Source: Lasiosphaeria ovina | Taxonomy: Eukaryota; Ascomycota; Sordariomycetes; Sordariales; Lasiosphaeriaceae | Reading direction: 5' to 3' | DNA: 64,000 nucleotides | Assembly (NCBI GenBank): GCA_033439765.1 | Contig: JAULSN010000002.1 | Span: 620,001-684,000, forward strand | Shown: piece by piece, positions 9,700 to 19,478 of the stretch | How the letters are laid out: every line of letters begins with the position of its first letter | Numbering within the stretch: the stretch's first letter is position 1 | The notes under the pieces: model-generated | Seen by the model: only the letters and a program-made list of their open reading frames with translations | Told to the model about the DNA's origin: nothing | The model's database searches: none | Translations under genes and position numbers: made by a program

Positions 9700-11373
9700 A
9701 TGTCCTTCGCAACAGAGTTTCACGTGCCCGGCGCATACCACTTCGATACAACGACTAGACCGCGTCCTGCACTAAGCGCTGGCATTTTCCTACCGCCTGT
9801 ATCGCCTTCAGCCTCTAGCTACAACCTAGCTAAATCCACCGGCAGCCTCTATTCCGACGTTTCAATGTCAACAACGCCCGGTAACAATACGATAAAACGG
9901 AAGCGTGTGACCACGCGGGAGTCCACCCCGGTGGAGTGGAACATGAACATGGATGGCTCCAATGACGGAAAGGAGGAGGAGAAGTCGGTGTCTGCTGGTC
10001 GACAGATCAGATATACTCTGGCAGGCCAGCTGAATGCTACTCCCCTGGGAGCTCCAAATGGAGCCGAGAATGGCCTGTTGGAGGACAGTGTGTACTCGGA
10101 CATTGACTACAGGAGAGCCTTGGGCCCGAACCGAGATCGCGACGAGATCGAATCGCCCTCCGTCCGACTCGCCGGCAGGCACTTCGATCTCGGGGAACCC
10201 GAGACGCCCAGCTCGCCAGGATGGAGCGCCCTCGCCTTCCATACCATTGGAGATGTGATGGGCAAAGTGTGGGAGTTTTGCAAGACCGGAGCGTTTCGGG
10301 GATTTCACGCCGGAGGGGGCGAGGGATACGAATTCAGCGGCTCGACAGTGGCTTCGCAGACCGGCAAGCCTTGGGGAGACGGGAACAGCATGTCGACGTC
10401 CCAGACCGATCCGACTCCCACGGACCATTACCAAGAAAGCATACCCGGACAGTTTCCCCAGCCTAGTATGGCATCGTATTCTCCCGAACACCACGAAAAG
10501 GCCACAACACCCGAGTCTGCGCCCAGGCCCGCTGTCAAGCGCAGACAGGTCAGCGCGAACGACGAGCTGCGGAAAAACTGGGTCATGGTCGACGAGCCAC
10601 GCGATCAGAAAGCGCGCGCATTTGGCGCCGAGGTCTCCAAAGCACCACTGAGACCCACCGCATCACGCAATCACCGGAGCTCGGGGTCGGGGTACTACAT
10701 GCAGACGGCAGCTAGCACCGGCCGGCGCATCAGCGTACCTTCTTCGAGGATCAGCAGTGGGCCCGGCGGTACGATAGGCACGCTTCCTCGGAACAGTCGC
10801 ACATCGCTCCGAATATCGCACGCGGGATCGCCTAGTCTCACAGCTCGCGAGCCCGCAAGTTACGCACAGCCGAGGTCCCCCGTCACTCGGTCGTCATCCA
10901 GCCGGATACCCGTGCCGGCCGCGCCGGGCGGACTGACACTCAAGACGAGCCACTCGTTCGCATTTCCCGCATCCAGCGCATCGCGCCCTTCGAGCCGCCA
11001 GAGCCGAGTAAATTCCCCAGTTCCACCGTTGTCGCCCACGAAATCATTAGCGCGAGGCCACCACCGTAGTCAGAGCAGCGCGTCGGCGGCGTCTACGGGG
11101 CGCCGCAGCAGAGCGCCCGTGGACAAGCTCGATCCCGAGGACATTGAGGCGAGTCCGCGACTCGACGCCGAAGCGAAGCACCTGGCACAAAAGAAGCTGG
11201 CGGTTGAGCGGGAGACGGATGCACGCGTCGACGCCTTCAACGCCCGATTACTCAACATGATCCGACAAGGAAAGGAAGCGCTCGGGACGACGGTCGAGGT
11301 CCTCGGCGATGACGACGGCGGCGGCGGCGCGGATGGTCGAGTGGGCTGGGAGGATGACGATGACGATGACTGA
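9700..11373 (+). CDS. Hypothetical Ser/Arg-rich protein with C-terminal coiled coil and acidic tail
   Basis: Single open frame of 557 residues. I start at ATG 9700, in good context (CCCACCATGTCC); the frame extends nine bases upstream only from a TTG. An ordered island near residues 150-215 (LAGRHFDLGEPETPSSPGW, then VMGKVWEFCKTGAFRGF) is probably the conserved domain. Residues 300-470 are a low-complexity Ser/Arg/Pro tract with RIS, RIP and SRIP motifs typical of microtubule-associated regions. A heptad-like stretch near 485-535 (KHLAQKKLAVERETDARVDAF) follows, and the protein ends in Gly/Asp repeats and an Asp run. No membrane segment. A cytoskeletal or nuclear role is only a guess. No introns seen. 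Confidence 0.75.
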   Translation: MSFATEFHVPGAYHFDTTTRPRPALSAGIFLPPVSPSASSYNLAKSTGSLYSDVSMSTTPGNNTIKRKRVTTRESTPVEWNMNMDGSNDGKEEEKSVSAGRQIRYTLAGQLNATPLGAPNGAENGLLEDSVYSDIDYRRALGPNRDRDEIESPSVRLAGRHFDLGEPETPSSPGWSALAFHTIGDVMGKVWEFCKTGAFRGFHAGGGEGYEFSGSTVASQTGKPWGDGNSMSTSQTDPTPTDHYQESIPGQFPQPSMASYSPEHHEKATTPESAPRPAVKRRQVSANDELRKNWVMVDEPRDQKARAFGAEVSKAPLRPTASRNHRSSGSGYYMQTAASTGRRISVPSSRISSGPGGTIGTLPRNSRTSLRISHAGSPSLTAREPASYAQPRSPVTRSSSSRIPVPAAPGGLTLKTSHSFAFPASSASRPSSRQSRVNSPVPPLSPTKSLARGHHRSQSSASAASTGRRSRAPVDKLDPEDIEASPRLDAEAKHLAQKKLAVERETDARVDAFNARLLNMIRQGKEALGTTVEVLGDDDGGGGADGRVGWEDDDDDD

Positions 11374-12448
11374 CCGCCAACTAACCCCTCTTGGCAGCTG
11401 CTGGCAGAAGCGTGTTGGCCGTACATATATCGCATCGCCCTGGTCCCTCACAATACCCCCTCTTCCCCCTCCCTCAGCCATGGAATTGCTTTTGCTTTTC
11501 TGGGGTTTTGAGTGCTAACATGCTCCTCTGCAGCCAGCCACCCGCTTCCACCGGAACCGGCGTGAACTGATGAGTACTGACGAGTAATAATTTCTCCTTC
11601 TCTTCACTTCATAATTTCGGGGTGGTATGTTACACCCTACCGCCCGCTCCCCGCGTTGGTTTTTCATGAACGCTTGCCAGAAGCGATGCCCATTTTATCT
11701 TATAGTTTTATCCGACGACGACGACGTTCCTTGTTGCCTGCAGGTATCGGGGCCTTTATATATGTAATCACGGCTACCAACTCCTCTCGCTCCCAAGCCA
11801 GAGACTGATATATCGATCGGCTGTTTGCTCCGAATGTGGTGTTTTCTCGCCAGGATGGGGACGGTTTGTCTTGGTGTTCTTGGAAGGACACAGGACGAAG
11901 GCAGAAGACAAGAGGGGGGTCCTTTTTCTCTTCTTCTCATGTATTTACTTCTATATTGTACAAAAACGATGGGCAGGAATGTTTGACGACGGAAGAGACG
12001 GTCAGGGAGCGTGTCTTTGTTTTCAGTTTTATATCTTGTTTTGTAATGAAACGATTCGACCACGGGAACAAATATATACCACGTCAGAGAAAGCTATGCC
12101 GTCTCGTTGCAATTGACGGCTCGGGGGAAATGGGGAAGCTAATTATCTGGAACGAGAGTGTGACGGCAGGGTTCGGCTGACAGGTGCTGGGGGGCTAAAC
12201 TTGTGGTTTTGTTTTGAAGAGGAAAAAGGATAGGGAATGCATCAAATACTCGGATGTGCCAAATGACCATCAAACAGTGTCCGAGTCGAGTTTCGTATCG
12301 AGAAAATTCCTCAGGTTCACCACACCGCCGTCCCGTGACAGACTGAATGTGATGGAGAGGACACCCCTTTATTTTGCAATTAAACAGTTTGAAGACCAGA
12401 TGAAATATAATATGTGTGTTAAGGCAATGCCAAAAAATAAACAGTAGT
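11374..12448. other. Intergenic, no gene seen
   Basis: About 1.1 kb of AT-richer sequence after the plus-strand gene. Overlapping open frames on both strands have no support. Confidence 0.4.
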
Positions 12449-12470
12449 AAAAAAAAAAATAACAAAAAAG
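12449..12470 (-). terminator. T-rich Pol III terminator candidates for the tRNA
   Basis: On the minus strand, two T runs (six or more T, then eleven or so) lie about 46-67 bases beyond the 3' end of the tRNA gene. They fit Pol III termination, though the distance is longer than usual. Confidence 0.35.
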
Positions 12471-12515
12471 AAAGACGACTTCTCCCGCTCTCTGGAGAAC
12501 TCGAAACCGCTGGTT

Positions 12516-12639
12516 TGGACGGGCTGGGAATCGAACCCAGGACCTTTCGCAGGATGAAGAACGTAGACAGGTGTATCTCGAGAGGAGATAACTCGGACAA
12601 CATGCTAAGCGAACGCTCTACCAACTGAGCCACACGCCC
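12516..12639 (-). tRNA. tRNA-Ala (anticodon AGC) with a 51-base intron
   Basis: The mature halves are 12639-12603 (positions 1-37) and 12551-12516 (position 38 to discriminator A). The intron 12602-12552 lies after position 37, as expected for nuclear tRNAs. The anticodon loop is TTAGCAT with anticodon AGC, and the anticodon stem TTCGC/GCGAA is perfect. D arm GCTC/GAGC and T arm CTGGG-TTCGATT-CCCAG are perfect. The acceptor stem GGGCGTG/CCCGTCC has the G3-U70 wobble that identifies alanine tRNA. One pair (6-67) reads T-C, a mismatch that deserves checking. CCA is not encoded. Confidence 0.9.
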
Positions 12640-13130
12640 TACTTGGTTTGTTTGATGGAGATGGCGAGGCATATCTGGTCTCTAGTAGTGGGTATGCTTG
12701 CGAGGAGGCGGCCCCCGAGGTGGAGATGGCGATGGGTCCTGGTCAATGGTGGAGATGGAACGTGCTCTGTGGCAGAATTAAAGCATCAGCCCGGGCTCGG
12801 ATTGGGTTTGGGTTTCGTCGGCGAGTCATGTATAGAGCGGAGCTCTATGTGGTACCGTGAATTTTATTTATTTGTGACAGTGAACTCCCTTCGCCAAGAG
12901 ACAGTCTAACCCTTGCTGGTCTTTGTAAAAAGAAATAGAAACGCAGTCGCTAGAAACAGACGAAATAAGCAAATGGGGTATCATGACCAAATCCCGCCGA
13001 AACATACAAAGACAATTTACTCCCCTGTGCTGTCCCCTGAGCAAGATACAGAGGCAGCACTTTGTATTAGCATTGCATAGCATGCTACGTTGCCTCGCCG
13101 AGTCCATTTTTTATGCTTTTCCCCCGCTCA
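12640..13130. other. Intergenic, no gene seen
   Basis: Between the tRNA and the 3' end of the minus-strand zinc-knuckle gene. No supported feature. Confidence 0.4.
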
Positions 13131-15290
13131 TCACTTTTCATTTCTCGCAGCACCCGGAGACCCGTCCTTCTTATTAGGTTGCCGGGGGCCGCCAAACAGG
13201 CTGGACGGTGGAGTCGTCGCTTCCGACGCAGCCAGTTCTGTCTGGTTTTGCGGCGCAGAAGCCGGAGCCGCCGCTCTTTCGTCGCCACCCGGTAATCCCA
13301 CTTTACCTCGCTTCCGAGAATCTTTCCGGTCGCCCCACTGAAGCGGACCGTCAAAGCCGAGACAGCGGCCGCAGCGCCAGCGCAGAAAGGGCTTCTCCAT
13401 GCCGCCGCACTCGCGGCAGTGCATGCCACACAGATAGCGGTCGCAGTCGGGGACGCGACAGACGGGGTTCCACGTGCAATCCTGGCCCAGGTGAGCGTCG
13501 CCGCAGCGACACTTTTTCAGCCGGCATTCGCGGCCGCTGTGACCACGCAGCCCGCACATGCAACATCGGGATTTACAGAGCATGGCGTTGGGGTGCTGGA
13601 AACTGCCCCGTGGAGCGCCGTTGCCACAGCTCCGGCTGCAGGCAATGCCGCACCGGGCGGCAACGTGGAAGGTCGGGAAGGGCACGCATTTGCATCGGTT
13701 CTGCCGGGCGACGGGGCAATCCGACGCCACATGGGGCTGCTGGTTATAAACAGGGTGGTCGTAAGATTCGAGCCATGGGACATCCGCGTACTTTTGATTG
13801 TCAGGCCTGGCCTTTGGGTTCGGCGCGCCGCAATGGCCACACGGCGAGGGGCACTCAAGTGTTCCATGGCTCATCTTGGCGCAGTTGCCGCATCGCGGAG
13901 GTGGCAAGGATCCCGCATCGCTCTTACTGACTGGCAATTTCGGTATTCCAGAAGTGTTCGGCGGAGGTTCTTGAGCTGCTTTTGCATTGAGGTCGCGACT
14001 CTGTGCCGCGGCCGGCTCCTCGCCGCCGCCATAAATGTCAAACATGTCCTCGATCCGGGACCGGCTGAGGCTGCGCCTCCTGGATCTCCTATCGAGCTCT
14101 GCGAGAGACAGACGCGGGCACAAGATCTCAAGCTTGATGCGTTTTCCAGGACCATCCACGAAGGGGAGTTTCATCGTGACGAAGCTTTCAGGGGGTGGCT
14201 CGCTGCCGCATCGCCTGTGGGAGCGGCCATATCGCTCCTCCAACAGCGGTGCCGGGCCAGGCCACAAACCCCAGTAGTCATCATGGACATCGATAGGGCT
14301 TATACAGGGCGCCTGGGCTCCAACAGCCTTAGAGGCAAAGCGCTTAGCGATTTCCAGAGCAGGGTGAGCAAAGCCTTTCCGGGTTTCCCACACGGGCTGC
14401 ATGATGAAGTGACTGCTGCGATGGTTTCCCAGCGTTACCGGCATATTCATGATGGCGCTTTCCGTTGCCAAGACTGCCCGGCGCATGGGGCCGAAAACGC
14501 CGAGGAAGCCGGCGACGCCCAAACCTCGCCGAGCGCCATGACAGCCCACAGCGTGGTAGTCAAGTTCTCGGCGTATCTTGGGAGTATAGGCTCCCCCGTC
14601 GTAGAGTGGCAGCTGGTCTCGCACTGCCAGTTGGGACCGTAGGCGTTGCATGTGTCGCGTGTCGTTTGTAGTCCATCGCGACAGGCCCTCCTGGGAAGCC
14701 TTGCCATCCACCGGGCTCCAAAGGCTTTCTTGAGGGGGTCGGAGGAGTGGAAGCCAGAACTTGAGGGCTGAGTCGTCGGTCTCGAGGTAATGGCGCATCA
14801 CCAGGTCCAGCACCTGGTCGCCAACGGTGGGCGGCTTTTTCGCGGGCCCTTCGACGATCACCCTGACCTGCCTGCAGTTGCAGCGCCAGGTATGGCCGTC
14901 TGTGGGAATCATGACGACAACAGGCGCTCGGTAGAACCGACCGACTTCCGAGTACGTTGTGGAAAGCAGCTTCTGAAGAAGCGCGAGGTCGAGTCCAAGC
15001 TGGGAATCTTTAGCCTTAATTTGGACGAAGGCCTTCGGGAACTTGGTCCAGCTATCGTACACGTCGGCGGATAGCCGCGGGGGGGTGGCACTCGTGTGGT
15101 TGGACATATATTCGGCCATGATACGGTGGACCAAGATGTCGCGTGCCGTCAGGCGGTGGTGGTAGCGACCGAAGCGGGTGCCGGGGATGTCGAGCGGATA
15201 ATGGCGTGGGGGAGGGGGGGCATTGTGGGCAGCCGACCGTGTTTCCGCCGCGGCCCAGCTTGCGGCGCTCCCGTCGCCCTTGCTGGCCAT
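13131..15290 (-). CDS. Zinc-knuckle / Cys-rich protein, unknown function
   Basis: Single open frame of 719 residues from ATG 15290. The first ~330 residues form a probably folded domain with no Cys cluster (TRFGRYHHRLTARDILVHRI near residue 38, then VYDSWTKFPKAFVQIKAKD). The C-terminal ~270 residues contain many Cys/His sets. One classical CCHC knuckle is visible (CGNCAKMSHGTLEC, C-X2-C-X4-H-X4-C). After it come CGHCGAPN, C-x-C pairs such as CKCVPF and CRCGDAHLGQDC, CMCGLRGHSGREC, and a last CxxC series. Such arrays bind zinc and often nucleic acid. A Ser/Pro-rich linker precedes the knuckle. The gene is followed 637 bases upstream by another minus-strand gene. No named family recognised. Confidence 0.75.
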   Translation of the reverse strand: MASKGDGSAASWAAAETRSAAHNAPPPPRHYPLDIPGTRFGRYHHRLTARDILVHRIMAEYMSNHTSATPPRLSADVYDSWTKFPKAFVQIKAKDSQLGLDLALLQKLLSTTYSEVGRFYRAPVVVMIPTDGHTWRCNCRQVRVIVEGPAKKPPTVGDQVLDLVMRHYLETDDSALKFWLPLLRPPQESLWSPVDGKASQEGLSRWTTNDTRHMQRLRSQLAVRDQLPLYDGGAYTPKIRRELDYHAVGCHGARRGLGVAGFLGVFGPMRRAVLATESAIMNMPVTLGNHRSSHFIMQPVWETRKGFAHPALEIAKRFASKAVGAQAPCISPIDVHDDYWGLWPGPAPLLEERYGRSHRRCGSEPPPESFVTMKLPFVDGPGKRIKLEILCPRLSLAELDRRSRRRSLSRSRIEDMFDIYGGGEEPAAAQSRDLNAKAAQEPPPNTSGIPKLPVSKSDAGSLPPPRCGNCAKMSHGTLECPSPCGHCGAPNPKARPDNQKYADVPWLESYDHPVYNQQPHVASDCPVARQNRCKCVPFPTFHVAARCGIACSRSCGNGAPRGSFQHPNAMLCKSRCCMCGLRGHSGRECRLKKCRCGDAHLGQDCTWNPVCRVPDCDRYLCGMHCRECGGMEKPFLRWRCGRCLGFDGPLQWGDRKDSRKRGKVGLPGGDERAAAPASAPQNQTELAASEATTPPSSLFGGPRQPNKKDGSPGAARNEK

Positions 15291-15927
15291 GTCGGCGGCC
15301 GATCAGGTAATCCTGCGGGAATGGCAAATCATCGAGAGTCGGTTGGTGGTGACAGCGGGAGGAGCGCACGGCTGCGATTGTGTTCGGTGTTGGAACAAGG
15401 CGGGGTGTCAAAGTAGCTTCGGGGTTAATGGTCGTTGAACGGAGTACGTGGTTGGTGAGGTGGTACCCGACTATATAGGGTAGGTAAGCTAAACACCCTA
15501 GGTAGCACCGCTAGCCGGTACAGTACAGTACAGTACATGTACACTATATTACGGTACCTAAACCTTGGCCTCGGGACTTTCATCTACTGCGTGCGTAGTG
15601 GGTTCGCGAGGAAGGTGTGAGCGAGAGTGACATGTGTTACGTGGTTTGTAATAACATGATCATAATATGGGGAGCCTCCTTCCCCAACCTGGGTAGCTAG
15701 GAGTAAGCCACTGCACAGCAGCTCAGCGAGACTTCCTCAAACTTCCACTCTATCTATTCCATCGCCTCTTGTTGGGATTTAAGCTCAACAATGATCATTC
15801 GTCACGCCACCAAACAACTCAATTGACCATTTGCCATTCGGCAACAAGGTAGGTGCCTAAACACCTCACTCGATAGGAATACTCCAGGTACTTTGAGACT
15901 TTAGCATTTCATTTCCGCTGCTATGTA
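15291..15927. other. Intergenic with short pentamer repeat
   Basis: About 640 bases between two minus-strand genes. It includes the promoter of the zinc-knuckle gene and a small repeat of the pentamer ACAGT (four copies near 15521-15540) inside a partly palindromic GTAC-rich stretch. Confidence 0.4.
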
Positions 15928-18900
15928 TCATGTATCCCCATCGTCCCGCGAGCCGTCGACGCCGATCCTCTTCCGCCCTCCCAGGCCTACTATGTCGCCA
16001 AACTCGTACTTGAGACGCATGCCGGCCACCCTGCGGTCCCGCTCTTTCTTGCCCAGCGCGCCGAGCCCCTCGAAGGTACAGATGATGGACGAGTCGTGGA
16101 CATAGAACATGGCGCCGGCAATGGTGCTGGGGTCTACGGGGAGGTGCGGCCACTTCACGAGGAAGCCGCCGGCGACGACGAGCCACATAATGGTGAGGAT
16201 GGCCATGGCGAGCCACGTACACACCATGTGCGTCATCCACGTCTGCGTCACCCGGAACGGCACGTTGCTGAGCAGCAGCGGCAGGAACTCGGACAGGATC
16301 GCCGTGAAGGCCACCGTCACCAGGTACCGGTGCCGCCGCCGCGCCGCGCTCAAGATACCCGAGAAGGCATTGAGCGGCGGCGACAGCACCACCGAACGCC
16401 CTGCCGGTTGCGGCCCCTGCGAAAGGAGCTGATATGGGCTCAACACGGCCATGCCTACCGGTTACCTGTGTCAGTCTCGGGCCTCTGCTCAAGTCTTTCT
16501 GTTGTGGCGGTTCAATAAAACTCACTGGTAAAGAACGAACTCCAGAAAAACGTGATGCAGATGCCGACGAGCGTGAACAGCGCACGCACCCCAAAGCTCG
16601 ACGTATCCATGAACTGCTCAAACGGGGTATCGTCCCACGTGTTGTTGTAGTACAGAATCACCACCATCAGGCCCGTCAGCAGCACGAGGAATGCGGCTCT
16701 CCCCTTGTACGAGAGCATCAAGAACGGCAGGTGGTGCTCCGTCTTATGCCTCGTCTCCTCCGCGGCATCAGTCTGCTGCCGCCGTACCCCTACGATGCCC
16801 GGTCCGCTGCCGTCCGATTCCTGCGAGTCGTCTTCCTCGCGGATCATGACCCCGTACTCTGAGACGCCATGGTCGTTGACAAAATGCCCAAGCACGAACA
16901 TGTGCCCGGCAAGGGCCTTGACGAGCTCGCTGTGTTTGACCCTCCCGCGGCGGCCCGTTGGCAGTGACGCAAAGAGCGCCCTGACATCAGGGTTAGTCGC
17001 CAGAGCAGCCACTCCGGCAATGGTCCAGGGGTTTGCGGCCACTCCAGAGCGCCAGCGACGCAGCAGCACAAGCGAAATGAGCACGATGAGCAGCGTCATG
17101 AAGGCCAGCAGCACTACCACCGCGCGTGCGGGTGCCAGGAACACGCCGAGCGTCATGGCGCAGCCGCGGAAATCCGTTGCCGAGCAGCTCCCATGCAGCT
17201 TGAGGGCGATGGCTTCGGGCGACAGCGTCACGATGGCCACCGAGCATATTGTTAGCAGCGTCGTCAGGAACACGAGCGGCGCCTGGCTGCCTTCGGCCAG
17301 CGACCGCATGCTCGACGAGATGCCATGGATCCCCCCCGTCCGCAGGCACAGCGACTCGCTGGCCGCCGCGCCTCCCCGTCCGGCCCCGTACGCGAGCGCA
17401 TGCCAAGGCTGGTACTGCTTGGCGGCCAGGTCGATCATGCGCACCGGGATCGTCAGCATGACGCTGAGGATGGGCGGCAGGAAGAAGCCGATGAAATACT
17501 CGAGCCGCGAGAGCGAGTAGATCTCGACGACGATCTGCGATTCCGGCGGCGGCTGCGTTCCCGTCCCCGGTTCTGGCTCTGGCCTTCCGCTGGGGCGTAC
17601 TACCACCGGGTACTCGGTGACTGTGGCGGTAGGCACGCCGGCCGAGTTCCGGAGGGTTGTAACGATGGGCGTGGCCAGAGCGCTGGTCGTTATTGTTGTT
17701 GTCGGGGCGCCGTCTGCGCCGAATAGCGTGACCAAGGTTGGCGTCGAAAATGGCGGCCTCGTGACGGTTGCCGTGGGCATGCCGTCGGCGTCAGTCAGCG
17801 TCACAACTGCTGGCGCCGTCTCGTACGCCACGATTCCGCCGCCGCCGTCGATCGTCGCAACCACTTCATAGCCGGTCACCGCCACCGCGGCCAGTGTTTT
17901 GATGCTGGTGAACGAGCTCACGCGGCTCTTCACGGTCGACAGCGTCGTGAAAGTGCGGACAGCCCCGCTGACGGTGGACAAGGTGGTGAAGGTGCTCACC
18001 ACCTCGCGCAGCGTTGTCTCGGTCGTCGTCGTCTCTACCACCCCGTTCAGCGTGTTCGTCGCTATGAAGGTGCTCGGCGTGCCGTTGGGACCCGTGGTGG
18101 TGTCCATGAACGTGCTGACGACCCCGTTGCGCGTCGTCAGAGCCGTGACGGTGCTTACAACGTTGCTCAGTGTCGTTACGCCCGTCACTGTCACCACGAT
18201 GTTCTTGAGCGTTGTCATCCCCGTCACCGTCGCCACCACGTCTCTGACTGTGGTCAATCGGGCCACGGTCGTAACGACGGCGCTGCGCGTGGTCGGCACC
18301 GTGGCAGTCACAATCAACTTGTCGGCCGAGCTTGGAAGGCTGATGGGCCCAGGGTCGGCCGGGTGCTTGGGAGATGGCGTGTAGTTGGGGGGGATCGATT
18401 TTGTGACCGTCACCTCGCCGGGCTCACCGTACTTGGACGTGTCGGTGACGAACCCCGCTGTCTTTGACGATTTTGTCTTGTCGTCGCCGGTGAGTTTTGT
18501 CTTGGGGTCGGGGTCAGACCATGTTTCCGAACCCCCTATTACGCCGGGCGGCAGGGAGGAAACTAGCTCCGCCGTCGTGTCCGGATACGACGCAATGGAG
18601 CTCGACGCCGGTACGGTGCTGCTTAGCACGGGCTTCATAACCTCCCACTCTGTCGACTCGTAGCCACTGGGTATCGATTTTGATGCTGTCGGTTCGCTGG
18701 CTGCGGAGCTGCTTGGGTAGGGCGCAAAGCCTCCGTCTTTGCCGGGGTCGGGCGTCCCTTTGGGTGCTTCGCCGGTCGAACTGCTTGGGTACGGCGCGAA
18801 GCCTCCGCCCTTGTCGGGATCAGGCTTGTCTTTTGACGCTTCACTAACAGAACTGCTCGGGTACGGCGCAAAGCCTCCATCTTTGCCGGGGTCGGGCTTC

Positions 18901-19478
18901 CCTTTGGGTATTGCGCTGGCCGCACTGCTTGGGTCAGGCGCGAAACCGCCTTCAACCGTTGAAGCAGGCTCCCCTTTCTGTTCGTCGACTGTAGAGATGC
19001 TGCTGATGGTAGCCTTTGGCTGGCCCTTTGGTGTCGTGTTGGAGAGGAAAGAAGCGGCAGCGTTCGTGACGGAGGGCACGCCTTTCGGGACAACAGACTC
19101 GGCCTCCTGCCTTCTTGCAATGGGTGGAGATGTATCGCCGCCGGTACTCGCCGGGCTGCTCCCCCCTGAATCCGACCCGGACCCAGGAACCAGAGCACGG
19201 TCGACCTCGGGTGGTAAGAGATGGCAGGCCGATACTACCAGAGCGATGAGTGCTATCATGGCGACAGCCACGCCGACGAGGAATGGCCATCGCAGCGGCA
19301 GCGGCTTGTAGTTTGGCAGGTCCCGCTGAACGGGCGGCGTATTCTTATCATCGTGCTCCGCCGTGTCATCGTCGTCTTCTAGAACCTCGGTTTTATCGTC
19401 GAGGTTGAGGAATGACACCTGCGCAACCGGAAATGTGCTTCCTTCCTTTCGCTGCTGCTGAGGGCCGTAGTATGACAT
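15928..19478 (-). CDS. DUF3433 multi-pass membrane protein with Ser/Thr-rich repeated ectodomain
   Basis: Exon 1 19478-16526, intron 16525-16455 (GTGAGT...GGTAG), exon 2 16454-15928; 1159 residues. An acidic cytosolic N-terminus is followed by one membrane segment at about 64-86 (WPFLVGVAVAMIALIALVV). About 500 residues rich in Ser/Thr/Pro follow, probably a glycosylated outer domain. It has four ~26-residue repeats ending GGFAPYPSSS (about residues 180-285) and a second run of short repeats of the type T-T-L/R-x-x-V-V-x-T-V/F (about 390-560). The C-terminal ~500 residues hold two modules of the fungal DUF3433 type, the first opening at YFIGFFLPPILSV and the second in exon 2 (SPPLNAFSGILSAARR). 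DUF3433 proteins are fungal and of unknown function. Confidence 0.8.

Noticed and set aside
13419..14642. 407-residue plus-strand ORF opposite the zinc-knuckle gene
   Set aside because: Antisense shadow of the 719-residue frame, with no domain and implausible composition.
16705..17520. Plus-strand ORFs opposite the DUF3433 gene
   Set aside because: Shadow frames of a GC-rich gene with membrane segments; no independent support.
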